Source: Zopfochytrium polystomum
Lineage: Eukaryota > Chytridiomycota > Chytridiomycetes > Chytridiales > Chytridiaceae
Direction: 5' to 3'
Assembly (NCBI GenBank): GCA_025765615.1
Contig: JAIVFJ010000013.1
Span: 248,001 to 312,000, forward strand
Length of the DNA stretch: 64,000 nucleotides
This document shows positions 32,548 to 42,624 of the stretch, in pieces. Numbering within the stretch: position 1 is the first letter of the stretch; each line of letters opens with the position of its first letter. A model generated the notes under the pieces. That model saw only the letters and a program-made list of their open reading frames with translations, had not been told where the DNA came from and searched no databases. Position numbers and translations under genes: made by a program.

Positions 32548-33655
32548 TTAAGGTTGAGACTTTGGTGGGTATTCCGTCTTTCCGTTGACCGACAGGAAAC
32601 GTGGCCTTTCGCGCGGAAACACCACGGCACTTACAGGCCATGGCCACCCACCAAACTGTGTCTTCTTGTAATCGTAGTACGCTAGATGGTTGGAAGGAAA
32701 CCAGGCGTAAGCGTGGCAACGGCAAGTGCAAGAAACAACCTTGGCTGATTTCTTCGTCTGTGTTCATGACAAAAGGGCCACGCTGAGCCACCGGCTCTTG
32801 TATGGGCTTGCCCTGGAGGACAAGCACCTCGAGGGCCGGGTCAGAGGCCGTTCCCTTGTGCGCCACCTCGGTTTTGGTGGCGGGGCGAGTCTGGACGAAC
32901 GACATTAGGCCAACCGGCTCGCCGGCAATCGAAATTTTTTCGGGACTTTGTGGGCCCTCGACGACGTAAAGGGACCTGTTGCTTCCAGGTGCCGACGGCG
33001 GCAGTGTGTACGCGCCTCCCGGCTTCAAAGTCATGTGGAGGACGTGGAGGTCGTTGGCTGGGTCGGCGGCCCAGCTGTTTGGGTTTGGCGCAAGCGCCTT
33101 GAGTCCCTCGCACTGGCCAGCCCAAACGGTGATGCCCACCTTGCCGTCTGGGGACGTGTAACGCGGAATGTTTTCAGCCCAGTGCATGATCTGCGCTGGA
33201 TCGACCATCTTGGACCTGCGTGGGAGGTTGACCCATATCTGGAAGAAGCGGAGGGGATTGCTGTTCTTGTCGTCGAGCAGAGGGAAATTTTCGCCGTGCA
33301 CGATGCCCTTTCCCGCGGTCATCCACTGTGCATCGCCTTTGCCGTAGCGGCCGGCGCAGCCCAGCGAGTCCGTGTGATCAACGATGCCGTCAATGGTGCA
33401 GGTGAAGGTCTCGAAGCCGCGGTGTGGGTGTTGGGGGAATCCGGGGATCTTGTCCCCGTGGTACATCCGGAATGGCGCGTTGGGGTTGAAGTCGGACCTG
33501 TTTCCACGGACGGGGGCCTCCATGTTGCCGTTGCCGGGTGGGTACATGTCCTTGTGGTATACGCAAAAGAGGAAGGGGTTCTGGGTCTCGAAGGGTGCGG
33601 GGATGCTAATCTTGCCGCGCTTCAGGATGAAGCCGAGAGGGGACGAGGACGACAT
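32548..33655 (-). CDS. Pirin-like cupin protein
   Basis: Bicupin of the pirin family (nuclear cofactor or quercetinase-like iron protein). Exons 33655-32740 and 32681-32548 are joined by a 58-nt intron. Start ATG 33655 gives MSSSSPLGFILKRGKISIPA. Pirin hallmarks: HKDMYPPGNG, FPQHPHRGFETFTCTIDG (metal-site HPHRGFET), DAQWMTAGKGIVHGE, LRFFQIWVNLPRRSKM, then the second cupin, and exon 2 with AYYDYKKTQFGGWPW near the C-terminus. The metal ligands of the first cupin (His-x-His, the later His and Glu in GIVHGE) are present. About 349 aa, slightly longer than typical. Confidence 0.9.
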
Positions 33656-33699
33656 TCCTCCCGTATCCGAAAATGTAATAGACAAGAAAAAATAAACAA

Positions 33700-34485
33700 T
33701 CACTGTTCTTCTCCGTATATATTGATAAATGAATGAAAACCTCAGAACAAAATTAAAAATTCTTCATTTCAAATCTGGGTATCCATTGACTCACAAACAA
33801 TGGCCCAAACAAATAAAACGAAAAAAAAAAAAGAGTACTAAGATGAAGTGGCGGGGGCTATTTAGCCATAGTCGGGGAACTTTTCTGTACCCGAGTCGTG
33901 AGGCCGTGAAACTAACGTATGTTGTGGAGCTGTTGATTTCGTTGGTGGGGTGTACTTTTTGGGGGCCAAAAAATAAGCAAAAACGAACCTGTCAAATTGT
34001 GGCAGTATGAGATTCTCAAGTGTCTCACATAAAGTGTTGGCCATAGTTTAGGTTCTCAACAAGCTCTTACTTAATTATGCGACACATAACACATCATGCA
34101 TTTTGTATATTACACATGACCCTATCTGGAAGAGTGATTGATGTCAGTAGTTCCCATAATTTTTCTAAATTTTTCTACTATGTAGACAAATTATTCAGAC
34201 TAATTGTCAAGGTCCTTGCTCCAGTTACATTTTATTTCACTACCTTTGATAGTGAGGAAGAGCTCCTTTTGGCTCTTGAGTAACAATTAGGGCCTGAGTA
34301 ACTTGAGAGTTCCCTTGTTTATATGTTTACTTAAGCTTGTAAATGCTTCTTACCTCTTATCTGTTCCTCCTTGTTAATGTTGCTTGTCATTAATTTTCAT
34401 TCCTCCTTCCTTTCATTTTTCTTCAAACATTTTTCTTTCTTTCTTCCTTCTTTCTTTTTCTTCCTCTGTGAGACTACACCAAGAT
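33700..34485. other. AT-rich intergenic, no gene seen
   Basis: Low-complexity A/T and CTT-rich sequence (CTTTCTTTCTTCC near 34436) up to the left inverted-repeat arm. Short ORFs only. Confidence 0.4.
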
Positions 34486-35395
34486 CTCAGTGATAAAGTT
34501 TAGGGATTTTATTCGCAAAAACAAGCGTACCTGTCATAAAACTGCAAGGATCGGGACCCTATTATTATTCCTGGTTCTTTAGTTTCCAAGGCGTTATCAA
34601 AGTGTATTTGCAGCTAACCTGTCTTTATTATTGGGCCTGCTTTTACTGCTTTTGTCTTAACAGTTTCTGTTGCGCCAGGGTTTCTCAACATATTTTCTTT
34701 TTCAGTGAGTAACAGAGACTGCCTGACTGCCTAGGGATGGGGTGCCTGACAGGTCATACCCCAAGCCCACCTAATTTATTATTTATTTTCGGCACTTGCA
34801 CATACACGCATACGGTTGGGGGGAGCATTTGTGGTGGATGCTCCAAGTCAAAGAGGGGGTTGACTTGTCAATTTTCTCTCGCTCTGTTTTTGGGCCATTT
34901 CTCTTTTTCCTTGTTTCTTCAATCTGATTTCTGTCCTTTGGCACCAATACAGAGTCCCTTCAAATCCATCTGGCTTGCAATGGTGAGGGTAGTGAGAGGT
35001 GGTACACACCCAGGTGAGTACATGGTTCCTTTGGGGGCTCCTCTTAAGGGGCCATGGGTGGGGAATGCAGCTGGCCCCACCACCGACTGTGTTACGCTGC
35101 TGGCTCTGTGCTGGAGTGAGGATCCCCAGCGCTTGCCTGCTGCGACAACGGTGGTGGTGGTGGCAACAACAACAGCATTTTTGTCCCCAACCTTCCTGTC
35201 CCCATGAGGGTGTTGGTGGCTGTGCCCTGCGCAGTCCCCAACACCTGAGAGTTCGATCTACAAGTGCCTGCCTCAGTCATATTGCTGTGAGAGTGAGATG
35301 TGTGAGTACACGTGTGATGCAATAAAGCCTGTTGGTCGAGTGATTGTGCTGACACGGCCTGGTGGGGTGTGTGTACGATCGCAGGTGTTCCGTGT
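34474..35395 (+). mobile_element. Left arm of about 0.9-kb inverted repeat, LTR-like
   Basis: Begins TGTGAGACTA, then GATCTCAGTGATAAAGTTTA and so on, and is nearly identical in reverse complement to 36565-37465. The shared 156/190-codon ORF (MGCLTGHTPSPPNLL...) is probably not a protein. AATAAAGCCTGTTGG near 35320 looks like a polyadenylation signal. TG start, length and association with copia integrase fragments suggest a solo LTR or LTR-bearing fragment. Similarity to the other arm fades after GTACGATCGCAGGTGTT near 35390. Confidence 0.7.
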
Positions 35396-35735
35396 GCGAG
35401 TTCCCTGCTGGCGACCTTCCGACCCCTACATAGTTGACTCCCTTCTCTCTCTCCCCCCCGTCACTGGCAACAACAGGGGCTCCCGCAGCACTGTCTGCGA
35501 CAAGGGGCGCTAGGTCGTGCCCTGTCCGTCCCGTTGCTATTAACTGCTCCTGTTGTATTTGAGATTAGGTTCCTGAGATAAAAACCCCTGTTTCCCTCTT
35601 CTCTCTCTTTATTCTGCAGTTGTGTTGTGCCCTCGGGAGTGCCCTTCCGTTTCCCCTCACATCAGCCTGCAGCCACGCAAGTACTTGGTGCTCCGACACT
35701 GATCCTTCAGAGGTTGTCCCTTTGAATGTTCATTC
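35396..35735. other. Gene-free part of the retroelement
   Basis: C/T-rich sequence with a TATA-like AGATAAAAACCCC near 35576. No coding similarity; possibly LTR or leader of the copia-type element. Confidence 0.3.
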
Positions 35736-35738
35736 TTT

Positions 35739-36400
35739 GTGTTTGAGACCCCTGTTAGACAGATCAGGAGGGATACTTTGTGGACTTGGCAAGTAGTAGG
35801 GTTGAAACATCCCCTAGACAACCGCCCAATAAAGTTAGTTTTAGCCTATTATTTGCTTTCCCTCACTCTGGGGCCCAAATCCCAGGGTCAAAGGAGTGAG
35901 TATAGTCTCACATATGTCAAGGAGGGTGATGGCGTCGCAGAAAATGCCATCAAGGTCATCACCCACACTGCTTCCTGTCTCCTGATTGAAGCCCAACTTC
36001 CATGGTTCTTCTGGTCCTACGCAATACACCATGCTGCATTTCTCCGCAATTGTATGCAACACACTCGCACTGGTCAAATTCCATTTGAATATTACTAAGG
36101 CTGAAAACCCAACCTACGCCAGAATTTTTGGCTGCCTCATTGTCACACTCAACAATGAGCTCACAGAACCAGCAAACTCACACAAGGCCAAGTTCTCTCG
36201 TCTCGTTTCACTTGGACTCTTCTTAGGCTTTGACACTGACAGCAAGTTTATTGCCCTCAGCTATGACTTTGCTGGATGGACCATTCTCTGGCCGTGCCAC
36301 TACAACTTGCATGACCATGTCTTTCCTAGCCTTGTCCGCAGCGATGCTAAGCTTCAATCTCTTCATTCTGATTTCTTCACTTCTCTCTCTGTATGATTTT
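35739..36400 (+). mobile_element. Ty1/copia integrase, C-terminal half, decayed
   Basis: From about 35925 the frame reads GVAENAIKVITHTAS, LPWFFWSYAIHHAAFLRN and RTGQIPFEYY, matching the copia integrase end (GVAER...LP..FW..A...A.YLRN). After a frame change it continues ARIFGCLIVTLNN and KAKFSRLVSLGLFLGFDTDS, the usual FGC...K...LGY block. Several stops; not functional. The matching upstream half lies at 37460-38250 in the opposite orientation. Confidence 0.8.
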
Positions 36401-36564
36401 ATGGATTTTCCTGAAACTGACAACTCTCCTTCTTTCAAGCCTGTCGAGCCACCCCTTGACTCTTACCGTCAATTAACCAACTCTCCTCCTGACAGTGCTC
36501 CCTCCTCTCGTACTCGCCAGCAACTGCGCCAGGCTTGCAGGGGGAAATAGCCGCCATCATCATC

Positions 36565-37465
36565 AACAAAACGCTGAAACACCTGCAATCGTGCACACAC
36601 CCTGCCAGGCTGCGTCAGCTCAATCACTCAACCAACGGGTTTTTTCACATCGCACTCATACTCACACATCTCACTCTCACAGCAATAGGACCAAGGCAGG
36701 CACTCGTAGATTGAACTCTCAGGTGTTGGGGGCCACACAGAACACAGCCACCAACACCCTCGCAGGGTCGACAGTGCCACTGCCATCGCTTCCGCAGCCG
36801 GCAAATGCCTGTGATTCTCACCCCAAAACAGAGCCAGCAGCGTAACACAGTCGGTGGTGGGGCCAGCTGCATTCCCCACCCATGGCCCCTTAAGAGGAGC
36901 CCCCAAAGGAACCATGTACTCACCTGGGTGTGTACCACCTCTCACTACCCTCACCATTGCAAGCCAGATGGATTTGAAGGGACTCTGTATTGGTGCCAAA
37001 GGACAGAAATCAGATTGAAGAAACAAGGAAAAAGAGAAATGGCCCAAAAACAGAGCGAGAGAAAATTGACAAGTCAACCCCCCCTTTGACTTGGAGCATC
37101 CACCACAAATGCTCCCCCCAACCGTATGCGTGTATGTGCAAGTGCCGAAAATAAATAATAAATTAGGTGGGCTTGGGGTATGACCTGTCAGGCACCCCAT
37201 CCCTAGGCAGTCAGGCAGTCTCTGTTACTCACTGAAAAAGAAAATATGTTGAGAAACCCTGGCGCAACAGAAACTGTTAAGACAAAAGCAGTAAAAGCAG
37301 GCCCAATAATAAAGACAGGTTAGCTGCAAATACACTTTGATAACGCCTTGGAAACTAAAGAACCAGGAATAATAATAGGGTCCCGATCCTTGCAGTTTTA
37401 TGACAGGTACGCTTGTTTTTGCGAATAAAATCCCTAAACTTTATCACTGAGATCTAGTCTCACAC
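36565..37465 (-). mobile_element. Right arm of the inverted repeat, LTR-like
   Basis: Reverse complement of the left arm, also beginning TGTGAGACTA and GATCTCAGTGATAAAG (read on the minus strand from about 37466). It has small indels relative to the left arm, including loss of a GGTGGTGG stretch. It directly abuts the integrase N-terminal half, interrupting it just after the residues FQPSVPY. Confidence 0.7.
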
Positions 37466-38250
37466 ATAAGGGACAGAAGGCTGAAAGATGATGGGAGGTT
37501 GGTGATTGATACAGTAGGCCTCAAATTGCTGAGTATAAAGACCGAGGTTGTGTGCCCGTACAAATAGTGTACGACAAATGGGGAAGAGTTGCTCTTCAAA
37601 ATCAATGTGATCAATTATCTGTTGAGTGACGTCTGCTGTACAGGTGACAGTGTTGACCAAAGTGTAGCCTGTGGCATTGTCAACAATAACTTCAAAGTAT
37701 TTGAAACAGTCAAGGGAACATGTACTGATCTTGCCAGTTTGGTTGGTACACAGCATCTGCAGCAGAGCAAAATCAAAACGAGGCTTGCCTGTGAGGTGTT
37801 GCCAGCGCATCTTTGCCATATCTCAAATGAGGCAAGGCTTGTGTGTTGTTGGTGGTGGAGCAGGAGCACCATCAACATCACCAGACTTGAGAGTGTCACA
37901 TACTTGCACTTGGTGGATGTGGCCAAAACATCAGTGCCAAAGGTTGCATGCAGTTGCTGGTGATGCATAGGCAATGGGCTCAACTGAAATTTTCCTCTGC
38001 GCAGCTGGGTGCTGGACTGGGATGAGATAGTAATGGCCATCACATCGTTTGCCCTTGGTCCAAAATTGCTATGAGCTGAGCCCCACGCGAGGTCTGTGCG
38101 CAGTTTGCTCTGCAGTTTGCGCACAAACTCATCAAGTCGGTCCTGGCCATGACCCTGGACGCACAGTCACTGAAGTTGCTCAATCTTGAGACCAGGCCCA
38201 CCAGAGACCACAGGAGCCAACACACAGGGAGATGGGGGCATACCTGAGAG
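37460..38250 (-). mobile_element. Ty1/copia gag-pre-integrase and integrase core, N-terminal half
   Basis: Minus-strand frame 37819-37460 reads WQHLTGKPRFDFALLQML, then CSLDCFKYFEVIVDNATGYT, VTQQIIDHIDFEEQLFP and HQPPIIFQPSVPY. These are the copia pre-integrase HxxxGH-like region (degraded), the integrase D...YFLVIVDD block and the pre-PQQNG strand. The frame stops at the junction with the right repeat arm. Upstream pieces to 38250 are in other frames. Pseudogenic. Confidence 0.75.
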
Positions 38251-38254
38251 ACCA

Positions 38255-38810
38255 TTCCTACAGCAGTACCTGACCAGCCAACTCATTCATATCACCTTGA
38301 GAGACCTGGATTTGACTAGATGTATTGACAGGAACCTAGAGGCACCACCACAGATTTACCCTCTATCCTACCCAGTCCAACCCAAACAGTATGCAGAATG
38401 GTGAGGGGCACTGGGGATTGAACCCAACACACTGCCATGATGGCCAAGAGGAACCAACCCTCCTGTCACACCAGGGGACTGCAACCCCCAGCTCATACAC
38501 ACAGTCAGGAAGAAAAGGGCAGGAAAGGGACTTAAGGTACAGTTCTCACAGTCAACAAGAAGGGGGGGCAGCAGTTTAAATAGGAGAGGGTTGGAATCAC
38601 AGGGAGGAGAGGAAAAAGGAGGGAAAACAGGAACTGGCAAGAAATGATTGGTGCAGACAAGAAGACAGTCTCCACAGCCACAGCAAGAAAGAAAGACACA
38701 CAAAGAGAGACAAGAAACAAACAATTACATTAAATATAAAACAAGAAATAGAGCCAAAACAAAGGAAAATACTTATAGAGAAATAAGTAAAAATCAACAA
38801 TGAAAAGATA
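38255..38810. other. Repeat-derived DNA, possible second SINE-like unit
   Basis: No gene. Read on the minus strand, 38460-38405 contains TTGGCCATCATGGCAGTGTG and GGGTTCAATCCCCAG. The latter fits a pol III B box (GGTTCAATCC), so this may be another tRNA-derived element. The rest is A/G-rich. Confidence 0.3.
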
Positions 38811-38814
38811 AGGA

Positions 38815-39037
38815 AAAGCCCTGTCTTCTCATACCACTAATATGAGGCATTACATCATTGTAGCTGGGCATCTGGACTTTGCACTTCTCCCACAGAAGTG
38901 GTTCAGTCCTTAGTCATTCCAAAAGTGAAGGTTTATTAGCTGGACATACTGGGCTTTGCAGCCCAACAGCCAGCATGTCTCAAACTTGGCACCTCCCCAA
39001 TTGAAGGGAGTGCTCTAACCACTGAGCAAGGGAGCCC
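38815..39037 (-). repeat. tRNA-derived SINE-like unit
   Basis: Minus strand from 39037: GGGCTCCCTTGCTCAGTGG then TTAGAGCACTCCCTTCAATT and GGGGAGGTGCCAAGTTTGAG. This contains a good pol III A box (TTGCTCAGTGGTTAGAGCA) and a foldable anticodon-type stem-loop (CTCCC/GGGAG). The B box is degenerate (AGTTTGAGACA) and the 3' acceptor strand is absent, so it is not a working tRNA. Downstream, two similar segments (GCAAAGCCCAGTATGTCCAG and GCAAAGTCCAGATGCCCAG) look like a duplicated body. Confidence 0.55.
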
Positions 39038-39254
39038 TGTGCCGGAGCTGAGCAAACACTGACTCACTTGGTCTGCAGCTGTTGTGCAGAATAATAATAA
39101 TAATAATAGCACAAACAACAAATTATCAGTGAAAAAGTGGGTATACACTCTTTTATTTGAGGTCACAGGCTTGACGGCCTGTCGTCCTCACAGTAGAGAT
39201 TGTTGTTCTGAGCTAGAATCTGTGGTTGATGCAGCCAGATAGCTGGCACACTGT

Positions 39255-39665
39255 TGTGTAAACAATCTACTCTGAGTGGGTGGGTGGAAGGAGTGAAAGA
39301 AGTGGAGATTTGTGTTTGTGGGTGGTCTTTCTCCCAACTTGGAGAGAAGAGAAAAACTCTGTTATGAATAATTGATACATAATGATGATATGCACACTGT
39401 AATAGTTGCTAGGCAAGCATGACTGGCACAGGGTAAAAACCTCTCCTATATTATCTGCTTGACCAGACGAGGAGGAAAACTGTTAACACAAGGTGTTCCA
39501 CTTAATACTTGGAGTATCTGTCAACAGTGAAAGCCAGCACCTGGGTCTGCATTGGAGGTGGCATGCTCTCCCATGGGCATCATGAGACTGATAACTGAAA
39601 CACAATAGGTTTGGGTCTGTCTTGTGCCTCTTGCTGCTAACCAGTCAGCTCTGCCTAACAGGAGG
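39255..39665 (+). repeat. Dispersed repeat, copy 1 (related to 55340-56212)
   Basis: Shares with the minus strand of 55340-56212 long recognisable strings: CTATATTATCTGCTTGA, GGAGGAAAACTGTTAACAC, CTCCCATGGGCATC, and TCTTGTGCCTCTTGCTGCTAACCAGTCAG (39631 on). It also shares the LTR-end-like CTCTGTTATGAATAATTGAT at 39355. The copies have drifted with indels; no coding sequence. Confidence 0.7.
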
Positions 39666-39879
39666 AGTACTTGAAAAGAGGCATCTGATTGAGGACCTTC
39701 TGGCCAATTGTGCAAAACAAGAAGTAGCAGCATGCTGCAACTCACTTCCTCACACGTGCTGTAAAACATTTGAGTTGGTTCACCAAGCTGGACTGCCGCT
39801 ATCTCGCAGCTTTCAACAAAACACATACACTGTGTGAGCAATCCAGATGGCATCGATTGATTCAGTGCGGAAATCCTTG

Positions 39880-40378
39880 TTCTCACCTTGGAAGGAGAGT
39901 ACGGAATGAGGATGGGGCAACTGTCAGCCTCTTTAATATCTGAGAGAAACTGTCTTCCGGGATTCTGATGATGTTGATGTCGATGAGGAGAAGCTTATGC
40001 GAGTCAAAAGGTACGATGATGGAGGGGCCTGAACAGCGCTTTGATCCATCCTTCCATACTTGCGCAGCATTTGCAGAGGCCTTCAACGTGGTCCACAAAG
40101 CCCTCCGTCTCGGGAGAAGAAAGGATCCTTTGACTAATGTCAACTTGGAAAAGTTCTGGTGGAAGGTTCTACCAGTCATGTGAAGCATGCAGAGATTAAG
40201 CTGAAAAGAGAGGAGTCTCGTTTCAGCTTTACCATTTGCATACGCCACATGGCTGGTTGTAATTTCTACCTACCAAAATTCTTCCAAGTTCACCTGAGTC
40301 AAGAGGATCCTTTTGATCCTTATGTTTCAAGTTGCGGGGAAGTGCTTTGTAGACCACGGAATGAATCGATACTGCTCT

Positions 40379-40400
<22 letters not shown>
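39880..40400. repeat. Diverged inverted duplication and poly(T)
   Basis: Minus-strand 40185-40080 and plus-strand 40245-40360 align: ACATGACTGGTAGAACC against ACATGGCTGGTTGTAAT, TTCCAAGTTGACATTAGTCA against TTCCAAGTTCACCTGAGTCA, then GGATCCTTT and TGGACCACG-type matches. A T tract of about 28 nt follows at 40382-40409. The 39665-39880 stretch holds nothing recognisable. Confidence 0.5.
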
Positions 40401-40409
<9 letters not shown>

Positions 40410-40558
40410 GTTCTGGTCTCTGCTTCGCCCTCCACTCTTTGTTTGAACCCCCAACAAACACACAGTACGGCCCCGCTTCGTTTACCCCAGCAACACCTCC
40501 CACCCCCCAGCCTGCCCCCCTTCTCTCTCTCTCCCTCTCTGTCTTGATCTACACCCCA

Positions 40559-41954
40559 TCAAAAGCGGTCACTCTCGACAGTCATCTGCCGCGCAATGTC
40601 CGTGTTCTCGACCATCTTTGTAAACTCTTCAAACGAGATCTTGCCATCCATGTCCAGGTCGGCCTCCATGATGGTCTTGTCGACAATCTGCTGCAGCTGC
40701 TGATCGCGGAGGTTGTTGCCCACCATCATCTTGAGCACCAGGAAGAGCTCCCCGTTTGAAATGTACCCGTCGCGGTCCATGTCGTACACTTTGAACGCGA
40801 CTAGTGCGCGCAATGCACAAGCGCGGTTGGAGGTGGATTTGGTTGTTTTTTTTGTTTTTTTTTTTTGAAGTTTGTGAAGAGTGGGAGGACTCAGTTTCTA
40901 CTCGAAGGAAAATGGGTAACTCCCGCCCAAACGAAAATGTAAGAAAAAAAGTAGCTCACATCTCAGCTTATCCTCCTTGTTCCCCTTTGACGAAAAGGCA
41001 CTGAGCCCCATAATAAACTCCTTAAAATCAACGTCGCCGGTGCCATCGCCGTCGAGCACGCTGACAAGCCGCACGGCGAGCGGATTGCTTGCAATCTGCG
41101 GGAGCGCGAGGAACTCGTCCTTGTCGATCGTGCCAGAGCCGTCCTTGTCGAGCTTGACGAAGCGTTTGTAGAGCCGTTGGATCTGCAGGGTGGGTTTGGC
41201 AAGGTTATATATCTTTTTTTTTTTACAGAGAGGGATGGGAGACTTTCGTTTACCTCGTCCGCCGTGACTTTGTTACGTCGGGCGTGGTTTTTGGGTCCGC
41301 AAAGAAGATCGGAGGTCGGCCGGCGTTTCCCCGAGAGGGAGGGAGAAAGGGGAGGTGCGGGCAAGCAGCAGTTGCGTAAGAAGTTTTAATTAGCAGGATG
41401 AAAACAGAAGGCGGGCGATGTGAAGGTGGATGGGGGAGGGGGGGATGGAGTAAAGAGGTGGCAAGGCAGCCTGCAGATGTGGGGTCGGCCGCGCCCCTCC
41501 CTTGGAGACATTTCCCAGCCGGATAACATCACTGCGTCGGCTTTCCTCGCCCCCCGCCCCCCACCACGATCGGAGCGCACGCCAAGAGGAGGAAAAATGA
41601 CTGTTGGTGGGGAGAAGGTGCAGTGGGGGGGCGGATCACGGCGGGGACGAGAACAGATGAACGGCGGTGAATGGAACCCGGCCTGCACGAAAGGATCATG
41701 GAGTAGGGCAAGGTTTTCGCGATGGATCCCAAACTGGCTCGCTCCCCGCTCTTCATCGCCTTCATGGTCCCACCCCCTGCCCTGGCAAAATCTCCTCCCT
41801 CCGTCTAAATCTCTCTCCTCTCTCTCTATCTCTCTTCACCGCCGGCCAAAAACACACGTGCCCAATCCAACCACATAAGCCCACACCCCGCCACTCGACT
41901 CTCACAGTTTGACGACGAGACCATCTCTTCGAGCGACGACTGGTTGGCGCCCAT
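40559..41954 (-). CDS. CNB1: Calcineurin regulatory subunit B
   Basis: Ca2+-binding subunit of the calcineurin phosphatase. Four exons join exactly: 41954-41906, 41267-41254 (14 nt), 41182-40960, 40800-40559, giving 175 aa. The N-terminus [11 protein letters not shown] carries a myristoylation signal (Gly2, Ser6/7). Four EF-hand loops are visible: [36 protein letters not shown] and [12 protein letters not shown], plus [20 protein letters not shown], which is nearly invariant in calcineurin B. The first intron is long (638 nt) and carries T-rich and low-complexity sequence. The 14-nt exon 2 encodes only the FTADE linker. Divergent ORFs in 41420-41950 are intron sequence. Confidence 0.93.
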
Positions 41955-41959
41955 GGTGG

Positions 41960-42620
41960 AACCTTGTTGCGGTTACAATTCGATTGCGGTGGCTCGAGGG
42001 AGGGTGGGAGCGGTTGCCTGCCGAAGTGGGTGGGGCCTGTTGTTGGTTGTTGGGCGGATACGATTGTGGGATGTCTGACGTGTGTTGTCGGCGAAGAGGG
42101 GGGCTGGGACTCACTCTCTGTCGCGTGGTCTTTCTTTCAAACCCTTTCCATAAAAGCATTGTGGGTTCTGTGCAGTGGGATTTCAGTCGAGTTGCGTGCG
42201 CTCGCAACCTCGCGGACACTCAGCGCACTGGTGATTACATCATCGGTTCGCTCGTCGAACCAGTCGCCGAGTGCGCCCAACGCATTCCCTGCCTCGCACT
42301 ACCCCATGGCATACGCAACCCAAATAATCCGCACTCGGTGAAACACAGCGACAACGATGCCGCTTTCTACCAATCCATCACGGTCATTCGGTTGGGTTGG
42401 AGCGAAACCGCCGCCCCGTCGTTACTGCGTTACTCGTTATGTGATGAAAGGCAATGGTCCCGCAAGTCGGAGGATGGCTTTCCACAATTCGTTTTATTAC
42501 AGACACTTTCGTACAACTCGAACAAACAGAGTTAGTCTTTAAAAAAAAGCAAAAGCAAACACAAAAAATAACAACTAGCCAAGTTCAATCAAAACGGTGA
42601 GAAATATCAAAAACAACACC
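41960..42620. other. Region between calcineurin B start and FAAL-NRPS end
   Basis: Should contain the calcineurin B promoter and the FAAL-NRPS 3' end. Plus-strand ORFs (41909-42535) overlap the calcineurin first exon and have no recognisable content. Confidence 0.4.
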
Positions 42621-42624
42621 TCTC

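Noticed and set aside
34737..35207. 156-codon ORF in the left repeat arm (190-codon counterpart in the right arm)
   Set aside because: Conserved only because the DNA repeat is. Codon content is not protein-like and the arms differ by frame-changing indels.
38940..39037. Functional tRNA gene
   Set aside because: A box and anticodon-like arm are present, but the B box is degenerate and the 3' acceptor strand does not pair with GGGCTCC.
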